From NCBI GenBank assembly GCA_964425135.1, contig CAYRKW010000013.1, positions 1-62,182 on the forward strand: a DNA stretch of 62,182 nt, written 5' to 3'. Positions 27,495 through 34,951 of the stretch are shown one piece after another. The position numbers and the translations under genes are program-made. The DNA comes from CAYLLD01 sp964425135. GTDB lineage: Bacteria; Pseudomonadota; Alphaproteobacteria; Rhodobacterales; Rhodobacteraceae. Numbering within the stretch: the first letter of the stretch is position 1; every line of letters starts with the position of its first letter. The notes under the pieces are model-generated. The model made no database searches and was not told the origin of the DNA. It saw nothing but the letters and a program-made list of their open reading frames with translations.

Positions 27495-28112
27495 TCAACG
27501 CGCCGCGCCGATTTTTCCTTCGTCCCGGCGAAAGCCCGCGAGCCTTGCCGCTTCTGCCAAACACAGAACGCTCAAACCGCCGGGCTTAATCGCCGCATGT
27601 ATCACACGATCACGCCCGAATGCCAAACCCAATTCGTCTGCACTGAGCCAATTCACATAAGTTGCATCGCCCGACGGTGCGCGCAGCTTTTTCTTCATCG
27701 CATCGCTGCCGTCTTTGGCCTGAAACAGCGCTGCTGCTTCATCGGTGACGAGCAACGTCTTTACCTTCTCATAGCCTGCAACTGCAAGCCCTGCCTTACG
27801 GGCCAAGGCCAGCGTCTCGGCCACCCGGCGCGACAGAGCCTGCGCGACCTGCTCCACCAGGTCATCCGGCACATTGACAGAGGCCTTGGCCGCCCGCGAG
27901 AACAGACCTTTTTGGGCCGCTGTACCAATCGCATCTGCATCGGCGCTGACCCAGATGCCCCGACCGGGCAGTTTGCCCATGATGTCAGGAACAATCTGGT
28001 TGTCCGGGCCCACGACAAACCGCACCAAACCGGAGGCCGGTTCGGTCTGGCCGGTGGCGATGCAGCGCCGCTCCGGCTGAGGTTTTTTCATATGTCGTCC
28101 GCCGCGAGCCAT
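27495..28112 (-). CDS. ylxR: YlxR-type RNA-binding protein (DUF448) with L7Ae-like C-terminal domain
   Basis: A 205-residue protein. The N-terminal DUF448 domain has ERRCIATGQ and the family motif KLPGRGIWV; the C-terminal half (about 95-190) resembles the L7Ae ribosomal-protein fold fused to YlxR in alphaproteobacteria. It is likely to bind RNA and assist translation or transcription-translation coupling. It lies between nusA (5 bp away) and infB, which is the conserved position. Confidence 0.88.
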   Translation of the reverse strand: MARGGRHMKKPQPERRCIATGQTEPASGLVRFVVGPDNQIVPDIMGKLPGRGIWVSADADAIGTAAQKGLFSRAAKASVNVPDDLVEQVAQALSRRVAETLALARKAGLAVAGYEKVKTLLVTDEAAALFQAKDGSDAMKKKLRAPSGDATYVNWLSADELGLAFGRDRVIHAAIKPGGLSVLCLAEAARLAGFRRDEGKIGAAR

Positions 28113-28117
28113 GTGGA

Positions 28118-29773
28118 TCAGGCGCCTCCCTGATGAGCGGCCTCGGCCTCACCTTCTCCAGCCGCCTCACCCGCTTCGGCAGCCAGTGCGGCCTCTTCCT
28201 CGGCAGCCTTTTGGGCAAGCTGTTCTTCGGTAACCATGCCAAGCTCCAAACGGGCCTTCATTATCAGATGCTGCGCTTCGGCAAGATCCATGTCGAATTG
28301 CTCCAACAGGCCCTCATCCTTAACACGCTTACCGTCAACAACGGTGAACCCGCCTGCAAGTTCCCAATCGGCGCAGGTCGCAAAGTCCTGTAAGGTCTTG
28401 ATGCCATCACCAACCAGAACTTCGATCATGCGCGGGGTCAGACCGTCAAATTCGAAAAGACTGTCCTCGGCGCCCATCTCTTTGGCCGCAGCAATCGCCT
28501 TTTGGTTCAACTCTTCCAGCGACTCGCGCGCACGCACCTGCAATTCTTCGGCGGTTTCTGGATCAAAGCCCTCGATGGTGGTGAGTTCCTCAATCTCGAC
28601 ATAGGCGACCTCTTCGAGCGTGGCAAAGCCCTCGGCGACCAACAGATGCGCAACCATTTCATCGACGTTCATTGTGTCCATGAAGAGTTGCGTGCGCTGG
28701 GCAAATTCCGCCTGACGCCGCTCGCTTTCTTCGGCCTCGGTCATGATGTCGATGTCGAGCGCGGTAAGTTGGCTCGCCAGACGCACGTTCTGACCGCGAC
28801 GACCAATGGCCAGCGACAGCTGGTCATCCGGCACCACGACCTCAATCCGCTCTGCATCCTCATCCAAAACGACCTTGGCAACCTCAGCGGGCTGCAATGC
28901 GTTCACAAGGAAGGTCGGCACATCTTCATTCCATGGAATGATGTCGATTTTCTCGCCCTGAAGCTCGGAGACAACCGCCTGAACGCGGCTGCCGCGCATG
29001 CCGACACAAGCGCCCACCGGATCAATCGAGTTGTCGTAGGAGATAACCGCGATTTTGGCGCGCGAGCCGGGGTCACGGGCCACGGCCTTGATCTCGATGA
29101 TACCATCATAGATTTCGGGCACTTCCATCTTGAACAGAGCAGCCATGAACTCAGGCGCTGTGCGCGACAGGAAAATCTGCGGGCCGCGGTTTTCGCGGCG
29201 CACTTCGCGGATGTAGGCCCGCACCCGGTCGCCATTGCGGAACAACTCGCGCTGGATCAACTGATCGCGGCGCAGGATTGCCTCGCCCCGTCCTACATCG
29301 ACGACCACGTTGCCGTATTCGACACGCTTGACGATCCCGTTGATGATCTCGCCTGCGCGGTCCTTGAATTCTTCGTACTGACGTTCACGCTCGGCCTCGC
29401 GGACCTTCTGCATGATGACCTGCTTGGCCGACTGGGCGGCGATCCGTCCAAAATCCATCGGCGGCAGAGCGTCTTTGATCTCCGCGCCGATCTGAGGGTC
29501 GTCCATCATGTCCTTGGCGTCATCGAGCGTGACTTCGGTGAAATCGTTCTCGACCTCTTCCACGACCGTGCGCACACGCTCCATGGTCAGCTCGCCGTTC
29601 TTGGGATCGATATGGGCGCGGATATCGTATTCCGCACCGTAGCGGGAGCGCGCGGCCTTGGCCAAGCTCTCTTCCATTGCTTCGATCACAAGCATCGGGT
29701 CAATCAGCTTCTCGCGTGCAACCGCATCGGCGATTTGCAATAGCTCCAGACGGTTGGCGCTGGTCACGCTCAT
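28118..29773 (-). CDS. nusA: Transcription termination/antitermination factor NusA
   Basis: A 551-residue RNA polymerase-binding factor controlling pausing, termination and antitermination. The N-terminal polymerase-binding domain (1-130), an S1 domain (about 135-200), two KH domains (VGACVGMRGSRVQAV and SLAIGRRGQNVRLA) and C-terminal acidic repeat domains are visible. The tail is Ala/Glu-rich. ATG 29773 is the start, with GAGGAC upstream; an in-frame ATG at 29830 would add an unlikely basic leader. Between it and the upstream gap are about 170 bp with no gene. Confidence 0.96.
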   Translation of the reverse strand: MSVTSANRLELLQIADAVAREKLIDPMLVIEAMEESLAKAARSRYGAEYDIRAHIDPKNGELTMERVRTVVEEVENDFTEVTLDDAKDMMDDPQIGAEIKDALPPMDFGRIAAQSAKQVIMQKVREAERERQYEEFKDRAGEIINGIVKRVEYGNVVVDVGRGEAILRRDQLIQRELFRNGDRVRAYIREVRRENRGPQIFLSRTAPEFMAALFKMEVPEIYDGIIEIKAVARDPGSRAKIAVISYDNSIDPVGACVGMRGSRVQAVVSELQGEKIDIIPWNEDVPTFLVNALQPAEVAKVVLDEDAERIEVVVPDDQLSLAIGRRGQNVRLASQLTALDIDIMTEAEESERRQAEFAQRTQLFMDTMNVDEMVAHLLVAEGFATLEEVAYVEIEELTTIEGFDPETAEELQVRARESLEELNQKAIAAAKEMGAEDSLFEFDGLTPRMIEVLVGDGIKTLQDFATCADWELAGGFTVVDGKRVKDEGLLEQFDMDLAEAQHLIMKARLELGMVTEEQLAQKAAEEEAALAAEAGEAAGEGEAEAAHQGGA

Positions 29774-29942
29774 GACAGGTCCTCGAACATATTTCCGTGT
29801 CCTTTTCTTGATCAGGTGCCGGCCCGGCACAAAAAAACGGGCCAGCGGCCCGTGCGTAATTTTCCGATGGGACCGGGGGTGGAAGCCGATCTCCGCTGTT
29901 GGATTCGGTAGTTAGTGGCTTGTGTTGGGAAAGGCAAGGGGG

Positions 29943-30042
29943 NNNNNNNNNNNNNNNNNNNNNNNNNNNNNNNNNNNNNNNNNNNNNNNNNNNNNNNNNN
30001 NNNNNNNNNNNNNNNNNNNNNNNNNNNNNNNNNNNNNNNNNN
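29943..30042. other. Assembly gap (100 N)
   Basis: Exactly 100 undefined bases, the conventional placeholder for a gap of unknown size. It removes the 3' end of rimP and part of the rimP-nusA spacer. Reading through it as an open frame is meaningless. Confidence 0.99.
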
Positions 30043-30500
30043 AGCTTGGCATCGGCCAGCCAATCGAACTGCAATCCGATGGTTCCCTCTTCGATGTTTA
30101 GGAGTATCTCGCCCGCGTCAACGCCGCCCAGCACGCCGCGAAAGCGTTTGCGCCCGTCGATCAGCTCGGACGTCTCCAGCTTTACGTCATAGCCCTCATA
30201 GGCGGCAAAATCCTTCTCCCGCGTCAGCGGGCGGTCAATCCCCGGAGAGCCGACCTCCAGCGCATAGGCATCCTCGATTGGATCCTCCACATCCAGCACC
30301 GCCGACACTTCTCGCGAGATACGGGCGCAATCATCCACCTCGATCCCGCCTTCTGGCCGTTCGGCCATGATCTCCAGTCGTGGCGTTTTGCCGCCCGAAT
30401 AGCGCAGACGCACCAGCTCAAACCCCATCCCTTCAATGACAGGACGAACTATTTCGGCAAGGCGCTGATCCAGCGCGGTTTTGGCTACAAGATCGGTCAC
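30043..30500 (-). CDS. rimP: Ribosome maturation factor RimP (3' end lost in gap)
   Basis: The visible 152 residues form the RimP N-terminal domain and part of the C-terminal SH3-like domain; the protein assists 30S maturation. Recognisable parts are the ALDQRLAEIVRPVIEGMGFE start, the DDCARISREVSAVLDVEDPI segment and LEVGSPGIDRPL. The GTG at 30500 (VTDLVAKTA) is the likely start, matching the family N-terminus; the frame upstream to 30542 is not convincing. The usual length is close to 200 residues, so about 45 are missing. It is the first gene of the rimP-nusA-ylxR-infB operon. Confidence 0.9.
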
Positions 30501-30687
30501 GGCAGCTATCCAGATATGAAAGGCGAAATGCGAGGCCAGCACTTAATGAGCGCGTCTTGTGATTGCAAGCTGCCGCGCTCGCGCGGCTCACGCGCCAAGC
30601 AGGGCGATCAACGTGTTGGCCACGAAACCTGTACCGTCGCCTGAACCATCCCTGACACCACAATCCGACCACTATGGCGGATGCCCC

Positions 30688-30719
30688 AAAAAGCAAAGGA
30701 GCGCCCAAATGGACGCTCC
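30688..30719 (-). terminator. Rho-independent terminator of cycA
   Basis: On the minus strand a 9-bp stem with one G-U pair (30711-30719 with 30698-30706, loop 4 nt) is followed by TTTGC and five T (30692-30688). It lies about 77 bp downstream of the cytochrome c2 stop codon. Confidence 0.8.
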
Positions 30720-30795
30720 CTGTATTCAGATTCTATCCGATGCGTTGCGTCGTGGAGCGCGCCCCACGCATGCATTCAGTGCATCGTCAATTTGA

Positions 30796-31215
30796 TCAGC
30801 TTTGCGGACCAACGCTCTCCAGATAGGCGTAGACGTCTTCCATGCCCTTGCGCAACTTGAAGGTCATTTTGGACCGTGCCTTGCTGTCGTCCAGATAGGC
30901 CTTCAGGAACTTCGCAGGATCTTGGACATATTCCACAAAGGTCTCTTCGTCCCAGACCAGACCAGCTTCACCGGCCGCCACAAGGCTTTTGCCGTAGTTG
31001 AAATCCTCGAAAGTGCCCGCCGTACGCCCAATCACGCCGTAAAGGTTAGGCCCGGTTTTCCCGCCTTTCTGGATCTCCGTGCCGTCATCAGCGGTGATCA
31101 TGTGACAGCTTTTGCATTTCCTGAACTCTTTTTCGCCTGCGTCGATATCGCCCTCAGCAAAGGCTGGCGATGTCAAAAGAAGGCTTGTGCATGCAGCAAT
31201 CCAGATACGTTTCAT
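30796..31215 (-). CDS. cycA: Cytochrome c2, soluble electron donor to the reaction centre
   Basis: A 139-residue periplasmic cytochrome c. A signal peptide (residues 1-20, ending PAFA) precedes the mature start EGDIDAGEKEFRKCKSCH with the heme motif CKSCH. The segments KTGPNLYGVIGRTAGT and SKMTFKLRKG, whose Met is the axial ligand, match Rhodobacter cytochrome c2 closely. It carries electrons from bc1 to the photo-oxidised reaction centre and to oxidases. The start is ATG 31215, with GGAG and GGAG-like sites upstream; the frame opens to 31257. It borders the puc operon divergently. Confidence 0.94.
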   Translation of the reverse strand: MKRIWIAACTSLLLTSPAFAEGDIDAGEKEFRKCKSCHMITADDGTEIQKGGKTGPNLYGVIGRTAGTFEDFNYGKSLVAAGEAGLVWDEETFVEYVQDPAKFLKAYLDDSKARSKMTFKLRKGMEDVYAYLESVGPQS

Positions 31216-31650
31216 AGTGCGTTCTCCACTCCAAGATTTCCTCAGTATACGAAGCAATGTCTCGTTTGGATCACTTCACACCCTGATACATATCGCGCAA
31301 GCATGAAGTCATGCGGTCACAAAGATCAATCGCTATTTTGGCTTCATCACCCCCTGCGTGATCACATTTTCCATACAAAGTTGTGAGTGATTCTGCGGAT
31401 TCGGCCCAAAACACGCTGTTTGGGGGCGCTCCAAGTCCTGAAGATTGCCTCGGGGAACCGCTAGATGACGGCGTGTACGCCAAAGCAACTCAGAGCGGGT
31501 TTTCCAGCGGCCTTCGCACGCAAAGCTCGAAAAACAAAAGCAAAAACAACAATATCACATGGGCAGCAAGTATATATGTACCAGAGATAACGCCGCCACA
31601 GTCAAAGCGTAATGCCCGGCCCGCTCGCACAAAATAACGCACCCGCCTTA
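31216..31650. other. AT-richer intergenic region between cycA and puc
   Basis: 435 bp between the divergent cycA and pucB. Composition is less GC-rich than the flanks, particularly 31500-31580. It presumably contains the cycA promoter (a TATACT-like -10 on the minus strand lies at about 31247-31252) and upstream control of puc. Two short open frames exist (plus 31383-31637, minus 31271-31483), neither with a recognisable product. Confidence 0.5.
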
Positions 31651-31693
31651 TGTCAGATCATTGGACACTTTACATTGTCCAAATTTTGTTACA
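31651..31693 (+). promoter_or_regulatory. Predicted tandem PpsR operators in the puc promoter
   Basis: A consensus TGT-N12-ACA palindrome occupies 31676-31693. Just upstream, 8 bp away, is a second dyad of TGT-N11-ACA (31651-31667). Two such sites about 8 bp apart is the arrangement reported for cooperative CrtJ/PpsR repression in Rhodobacter. An overlapping inverted repeat TTGGACA-N8-TGTCCAA lies at 31661-31682. ppsR itself is encoded at 51215. Confidence 0.7.
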
Positions 31694-31817
31694 CTCTAAT
31701 TGAGGGTGTTTGGCTTTGGATGGAGCGAAGGCTCGAATCACCCGTTGCGAAATTGCATTTGCGCCGACCTTTGGTTGGCGCAGTGCGATACAACGAAAAG
31801 GCCACGGAGGGACACCT

Positions 31818-31976
31818 ATGTCCAACAATGACCCAGATAAAGTATGGCCGACAGGCCTGACACTTCACGAAGCAGAAGAAGTTCACAGCTATCTTATCGA
31901 CGGCACACGCGTGTTTGGTGCGATTGCACTGCTCGCGCATATTCTCGTCGCCGTTGCAACACCTTGGCTCGGATAG
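31818..31976 (+). CDS. pucB: Light-harvesting complex 2 beta subunit
   Basis: A 52-residue antenna polypeptide that binds bacteriochlorophyll in LH2. The sequence has the beta-type N-terminus DKVWPTGLTLHEAEEVHSYL and one membrane helix with the ligand His in LLAHILVAVATPWLG. GGAGGG (31806-31811) precedes the ATG. Beta before alpha is the normal puc gene order. The frame opens upstream to 31710, but that part is the mRNA leader. Confidence 0.95.
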   Translation: MSNNDPDKVWPTGLTLHEAEEVHSYLIDGTRVFGAIALLAHILVAVATPWLG

Positions 31977-31988
31977 GAGGACCCAAAT

Positions 31989-32345
31989 ATGAATAACTCA
32001 AAAATTTGGCTCGTCGTAAAACCGACAGTTGGTGTTCCACTCTTCCTGTCCGCGGTTGCGGTCGGATCTTTCGCGGTGCATGTTGCGGTTCTGTCGAATA
32101 CGTCATGGGTTGCCGACTTCCTTTCCGGCAACGAGCTTGGCGCCGGTTCGCAAAGCGCTGCTATCCTGCCACTGGATGGAACGAGCGATCCGGCGACGGT
32201 CGCCTATTCTGCAGGCGATCAACAGCTCGGTGCAGGACAGGAAATTCTGGTGACCCTGCCGAACGGCACAACCGCCACAGCAATTATTCAACCCAATACG
32301 GTTGTCGCGTCCGCAGATGCACAACTTCCGCTTTTGGTCGAATAA
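31989..32345 (+). CDS. pucA: Light-harvesting complex 2 alpha subunit with extended C-terminus
   Basis: A 118-residue LH2 alpha polypeptide. Residues 1-48 align without gaps with classical LH2 alpha chains: MNNSKIWLVVKP, Gly15-Val-Pro17, membrane helix, ligand His31 and Trp40. Positions 44-45 are Phe-Leu instead of the Tyr-Tyr or Tyr-Trp of B800-850 complexes. About 60 further residues, rich in Ala, Thr, Gly, Gln and Leu, follow where other chains end near 53-60. AGGAGG overlaps the pucB stop. An extended alpha (Puc2A) is known in Rba. sphaeroides. Confidence 0.93.
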   Translation: MNNSKIWLVVKPTVGVPLFLSAVAVGSFAVHVAVLSNTSWVADFLSGNELGAGSQSAAILPLDGTSDPATVAYSAGDQQLGAGQEILVTLPNGTTATAIIQPNTVVASADAQLPLLVE

Positions 32346-32364
32346 CCAGCTGCTTCAATGAAAA

Positions 32365-32391
32365 GTACCGGGACGGTTTTCGTCCCGGTAC
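32365..32391 (+). terminator. Intercistronic stem-loop between pucA and pucC
   Basis: A perfect 11-bp stem (32365-32375 with 32381-32391) with a 5-nt loop lies 20 bp after pucA. No T-run follows, so it is more likely a 3' stabiliser or partial terminator that keeps pucBA mRNA more abundant than pucC, as in other puc and puf operons. Confidence 0.75.
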
Positions 32392-32452
32392 GAGATTGTC
32401 ACTACATCTTTGAGACTATAGCAAAGAGCCGTGTCAGGCGAGGCGAACACCC

Positions 32453-33856
32453 ATGTTCGATTACCGTAAATTCGCACTAGGGAAACTTTCCCGGATCGGA
32501 CCCCGATATTTGCCGTTTGCAGATGTTGCGACCGATGATGTGCCACTGTCACGTCTGCTCAGACTTTCCCTTTTTCAAATCACGGTTGGTATGGCGCTTG
32601 TCCTGCTGGTGGGCACCCTCAACCGTGTCATGATTGTCGAGCTGGAGGTCCCTGCCTCGCTCGTTGCAATTATGATTTCACTGCCACTTCTGTTTGCGCC
32701 CTTGAGAACATTCATTGGCTACAAATCCGACACACATGTCTCTGCACTCGGATGGCGACGCGTTCCCTACATCTGGAAAGGCACCATGTTGCAATTCGGC
32801 GGATTTGCTGTGATGCCTTTCGCACTGCTCGTTTTGTCCGGCTACGGCGAAGCCGTCGATGCCGCGCGCTGGATCGGGCATAGCTCAGCGGCGCTTGCCT
32901 TCCTTTTGGTCGGCGCAGGCGTTCATATGGTCCAAACCGTTGGCCTCGCCCTCGCCACAGATCTCGTTGAGGAAGAGGATCAACCCAAAGTCGTGGGATT
33001 GATGTATGTGATGCTGCTGATCGGGATGATCGTCAGCTCCTTTGTCTTCGGGTGGCTTTTGGAAACCTACACGCCGGGCCGTCTCATTCAGGTCATCCAA
33101 GGGGCGGCGGTTGTGACGATCGCTCTCAATATGATCGCCTTGTGGAAACAGGAAAGCCGGGATCGGGAGCGCGCGCGAAATCCCAAGCCAGAGCTCGATT
33201 TTCTCACAGCTTGGCGGCAGTTCATTCAGGTCAGCGGCTCAATGCGGCTTCTGGTTATCATCGCCTTGGGCACCTTCGGCTTTGGCATGGCGGATGTCTT
33301 GCTTGAACCCTACGGCGGCCAGGTTCTCGGTTTGAGCGTTGCACAAACCACAAAGCTCACGGCCGTGCTCGCGGCTGGCGGATTGCTCGGCTTCGGTCTG
33401 GCATCGCGCGTGCTGGGCCGCGGCATGAACGCGCTGAACGTCGCATGGTATGGTGCGCTCATAGGCGTTCCTGCATTCGCTGCCATCATTCTCGCATCGC
33501 AAGGGCCGACCAATCTGGTCTTCGTGATCGCTGTTCTGGGAACGGGATTTGGCGCTGGTCTCTTCAGCCACGGCACACTGACCGCGACAATGCGCGCCGC
33601 ACCCAAAGAGCAAATCGGACTGGCACTGGGCGCATGGGGCGCCGTGCAAGCCACGGCTGCGGGCATTGGCGTCGCGCTTGGCGGTGTCACCCGCGACATG
33701 ATCAAAGGCTGGCAAGGCGGCGAGGCCGACCCGGCCACGCATTATGTGCCGGTGTTCGCTCTGGAGATGCTGTTCCTGATTTTGACAGCCATCGCCATCT
33801 ACCCATTGTTGCGACGCAGAACTGCGCGAAACCTGAAAAATGTGTCGGTGTCATGA
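32453..33856 (+). CDS. pucC: PucC, LH2 assembly factor/BChl transporter-like (PUCC/BCD family, MFS fold)
   Basis: A 467-residue protein with 12 predicted membrane helices. The first helix segment RLSLFQITVGMALVLLVGTLNRVMIVELEVPASLV is the PUCC family signature. In Rhodobacter PucC is needed for LH2 assembly and may deliver bacteriochlorophyll. Its location after pucBA marks it as the LH2-specific paralogue; two others are at 40287 and 53617. The ATG at 32453 follows a GGCGAGGCG stretch serving as ribosome binding site. Confidence 0.93.
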   Translation: MFDYRKFALGKLSRIGPRYLPFADVATDDVPLSRLLRLSLFQITVGMALVLLVGTLNRVMIVELEVPASLVAIMISLPLLFAPLRTFIGYKSDTHVSALGWRRVPYIWKGTMLQFGGFAVMPFALLVLSGYGEAVDAARWIGHSSAALAFLLVGAGVHMVQTVGLALATDLVEEEDQPKVVGLMYVMLLIGMIVSSFVFGWLLETYTPGRLIQVIQGAAVVTIALNMIALWKQESRDRERARNPKPELDFLTAWRQFIQVSGSMRLLVIIALGTFGFGMADVLLEPYGGQVLGLSVAQTTKLTAVLAAGGLLGFGLASRVLGRGMNALNVAWYGALIGVPAFAAIILASQGPTNLVFVIAVLGTGFGAGLFSHGTLTATMRAAPKEQIGLALGAWGAVQATAAGIGVALGGVTRDMIKGWQGGEADPATHYVPVFALEMLFLILTAIAIYPLLRRRTARNLKNVSVS

Positions 33857-33932
33857 AACGCCAATTTGATTTCATGGCCAGATGCCACATTTTGTTAACC
33901 AAAGCACTTGGACATTATTTCCTGGAGGACGC

Positions 33933-34520
33933 ATGACCACAGTAATCTCAAGGCTATACAATGACAGTCGAACGGCCAATGCGGTCGTGAAATCGCTTCA
34001 GGACGTCGGCTTCCTCGACGATATGATCGACGTGATGAGCGCGGCACATGATGGCGAACATCTGGCCGCGCGCATGACCGAAGCGTTGGTGTCGCGAAAG
34101 ACCGCAGAGACCTATCTGTCCGAGATGTCGGGGGATGTCACGCTCCTCGTTGTACGTGCGCCCTTCACCCCGTTTGGCGCTGCGCGATCCGCGATTCAGA
34201 CAGTTGACGCCCATCCGTCCCTGCCCAGCGCCGTGACGGACAACAACATGCTCATTCGTGACGTGCCGGTCAACAGATACAACCTGAGCGTCCTGACCAA
34301 CCATCCGCTGTTTATGACGGACAAAAAGGAAGTGGGCCGAAACGACGGCCGTATTTCCCACGGGTTCGGGTGGCGGTTGCTCAAACCTCACAAAACGAAG
34401 CGATCCGTGAAGGCAGGCGGCGGCTATATGTCCAGAATGTTCTGGCCGATGCCGCTGACGTCCAAGAAAAAGGACAAACTGTCGGTCTATCGCGGCGGGA
34501 AGAAATTCCTGACGTCGTAG
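33933..34520 (+). CDS. Unknown puc-operon protein
   Basis: A 195-residue soluble protein I do not recognise. The N-terminal 110 residues (starting TTVISRLYNDSRTANAVVKS) look like an alpha/beta ferredoxin-like stress-protein domain (YflT/GsiB-type resemblance is only suggestive). The C-terminal 60 residues are strongly basic, with Lys-rich and aromatic motifs (RMFWPMPLTSKKKDK). No signal peptide or membrane helix is evident. GGAGG 5 bp upstream of ATG 33933 supports the start. It is 76 bp after pucC and before the operon terminator, so a role in LH2 assembly or tuning is plausible. Confidence 0.7.
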   Translation: MTTVISRLYNDSRTANAVVKSLQDVGFLDDMIDVMSAAHDGEHLAARMTEALVSRKTAETYLSEMSGDVTLLVVRAPFTPFGAARSAIQTVDAHPSLPSAVTDNNMLIRDVPVNRYNLSVLTNHPLFMTDKKEVGRNDGRISHGFGWRLLKPHKTKRSVKAGGGYMSRMFWPMPLTSKKKDKLSVYRGGKKFLTS

Positions 34521-34546
34521 GGACGTCTAAAGGCTCAAGAGCTTAG

Positions 34547-34571
34547 CGCGTGCCGAAAGGCGCGCGTTTTT
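34547..34571 (+). terminator. Terminator of the puc operon
   Basis: An 8-bp stem (34547-34554 with 34559-34566, one G-T pair) with a GAAA loop is followed by TTTTT. It lies 26 bp after the last puc gene. Confidence 0.9.
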
Positions 34572-34677
34572 CTTTACGCCCCTGCTGCCACGCCAGACGG
34601 CTAATAGCATATCGTGTGAGAAGCCTCCCCAAACACGCCTATCTCAAAGCCGCGCCATACACGCGACGGCTCTTCCC

Positions 34678-34951
34678 TAGAGCGCCGTCCAATAAATCTG
34701 ATCCAATTCTGCTCGTCCGGGCTGGGCGTCAGCGGTTGGTGCGGGGGTGTGCCGCGATCTGGTGGATCGGGGCGCAACACCGTGCGTGGCCGATGCACCA
34801 GCCCGGACGAGCCCTTTGGGACAAGCCATTAGCGCCCCTGACCCTGCGCCCCGTCGCGAGCAGGTAACCCCGGCTACCCGCACGCGCCGCGCCTCGGTCA
34901 GCGACGCTAATGGCTTGTCAGAATGGGTCAGATTTATTGGACGGCGCTCTA
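34678..34951. repeat. Nested palindromic element, MITE-like, with three-way junction symmetry
   Basis: A 24-bp perfect outer inverted repeat (34678-34701 with 34928-34951) extends as a near-perfect stem to 34710/34920. Within it lie two further 15-bp perfect inverted repeats: arm A (34711-34725 with 34798-34812) and arm B (34820-34834 with 34905-34919), each continuing into weaker pairing. Almost the whole 274 bp can fold. The outer repeats begin and end with TA, as TA-targeting IS630/Tc1-mariner-type MITEs do. It lies between the convergent puc terminator and hemA, and its right end overlaps the hemA stop codon TAG (34949-34951). I find no protein in it. Confidence 0.75.

Noticed and set aside
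24838..27660. A 940-codon plus-strand frame opposite infB
   Set aside because: It is a His/Asp/Arg-rich antisense shadow of infB; IF-2 domains on the minus strand are unambiguous.
28502..29743. A 413-codon plus-strand frame opposite nusA
   Set aside because: It is antisense to a clear NusA and shows the same His/Leu/Asp-rich shadow composition.
29700..30042. Extension of rimP past the gap towards nusA
   Set aside because: The translated sequence after the N block has no RimP character and overlaps the nusA start region.
32365..32391. A full terminator separating pucBA from pucC
   Set aside because: The stem is strong but lacks a T-run, and pucC needs transcription from the puc promoter; partial termination or stabilisation is more likely.
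34550..34867. A plus-strand frame of 105 codons inside the nested palindromic element
   Set aside because: It has Arg/Pro-rich, out-of-family composition and covers a terminator and inverted repeats; the minus-strand frames there look equally random.
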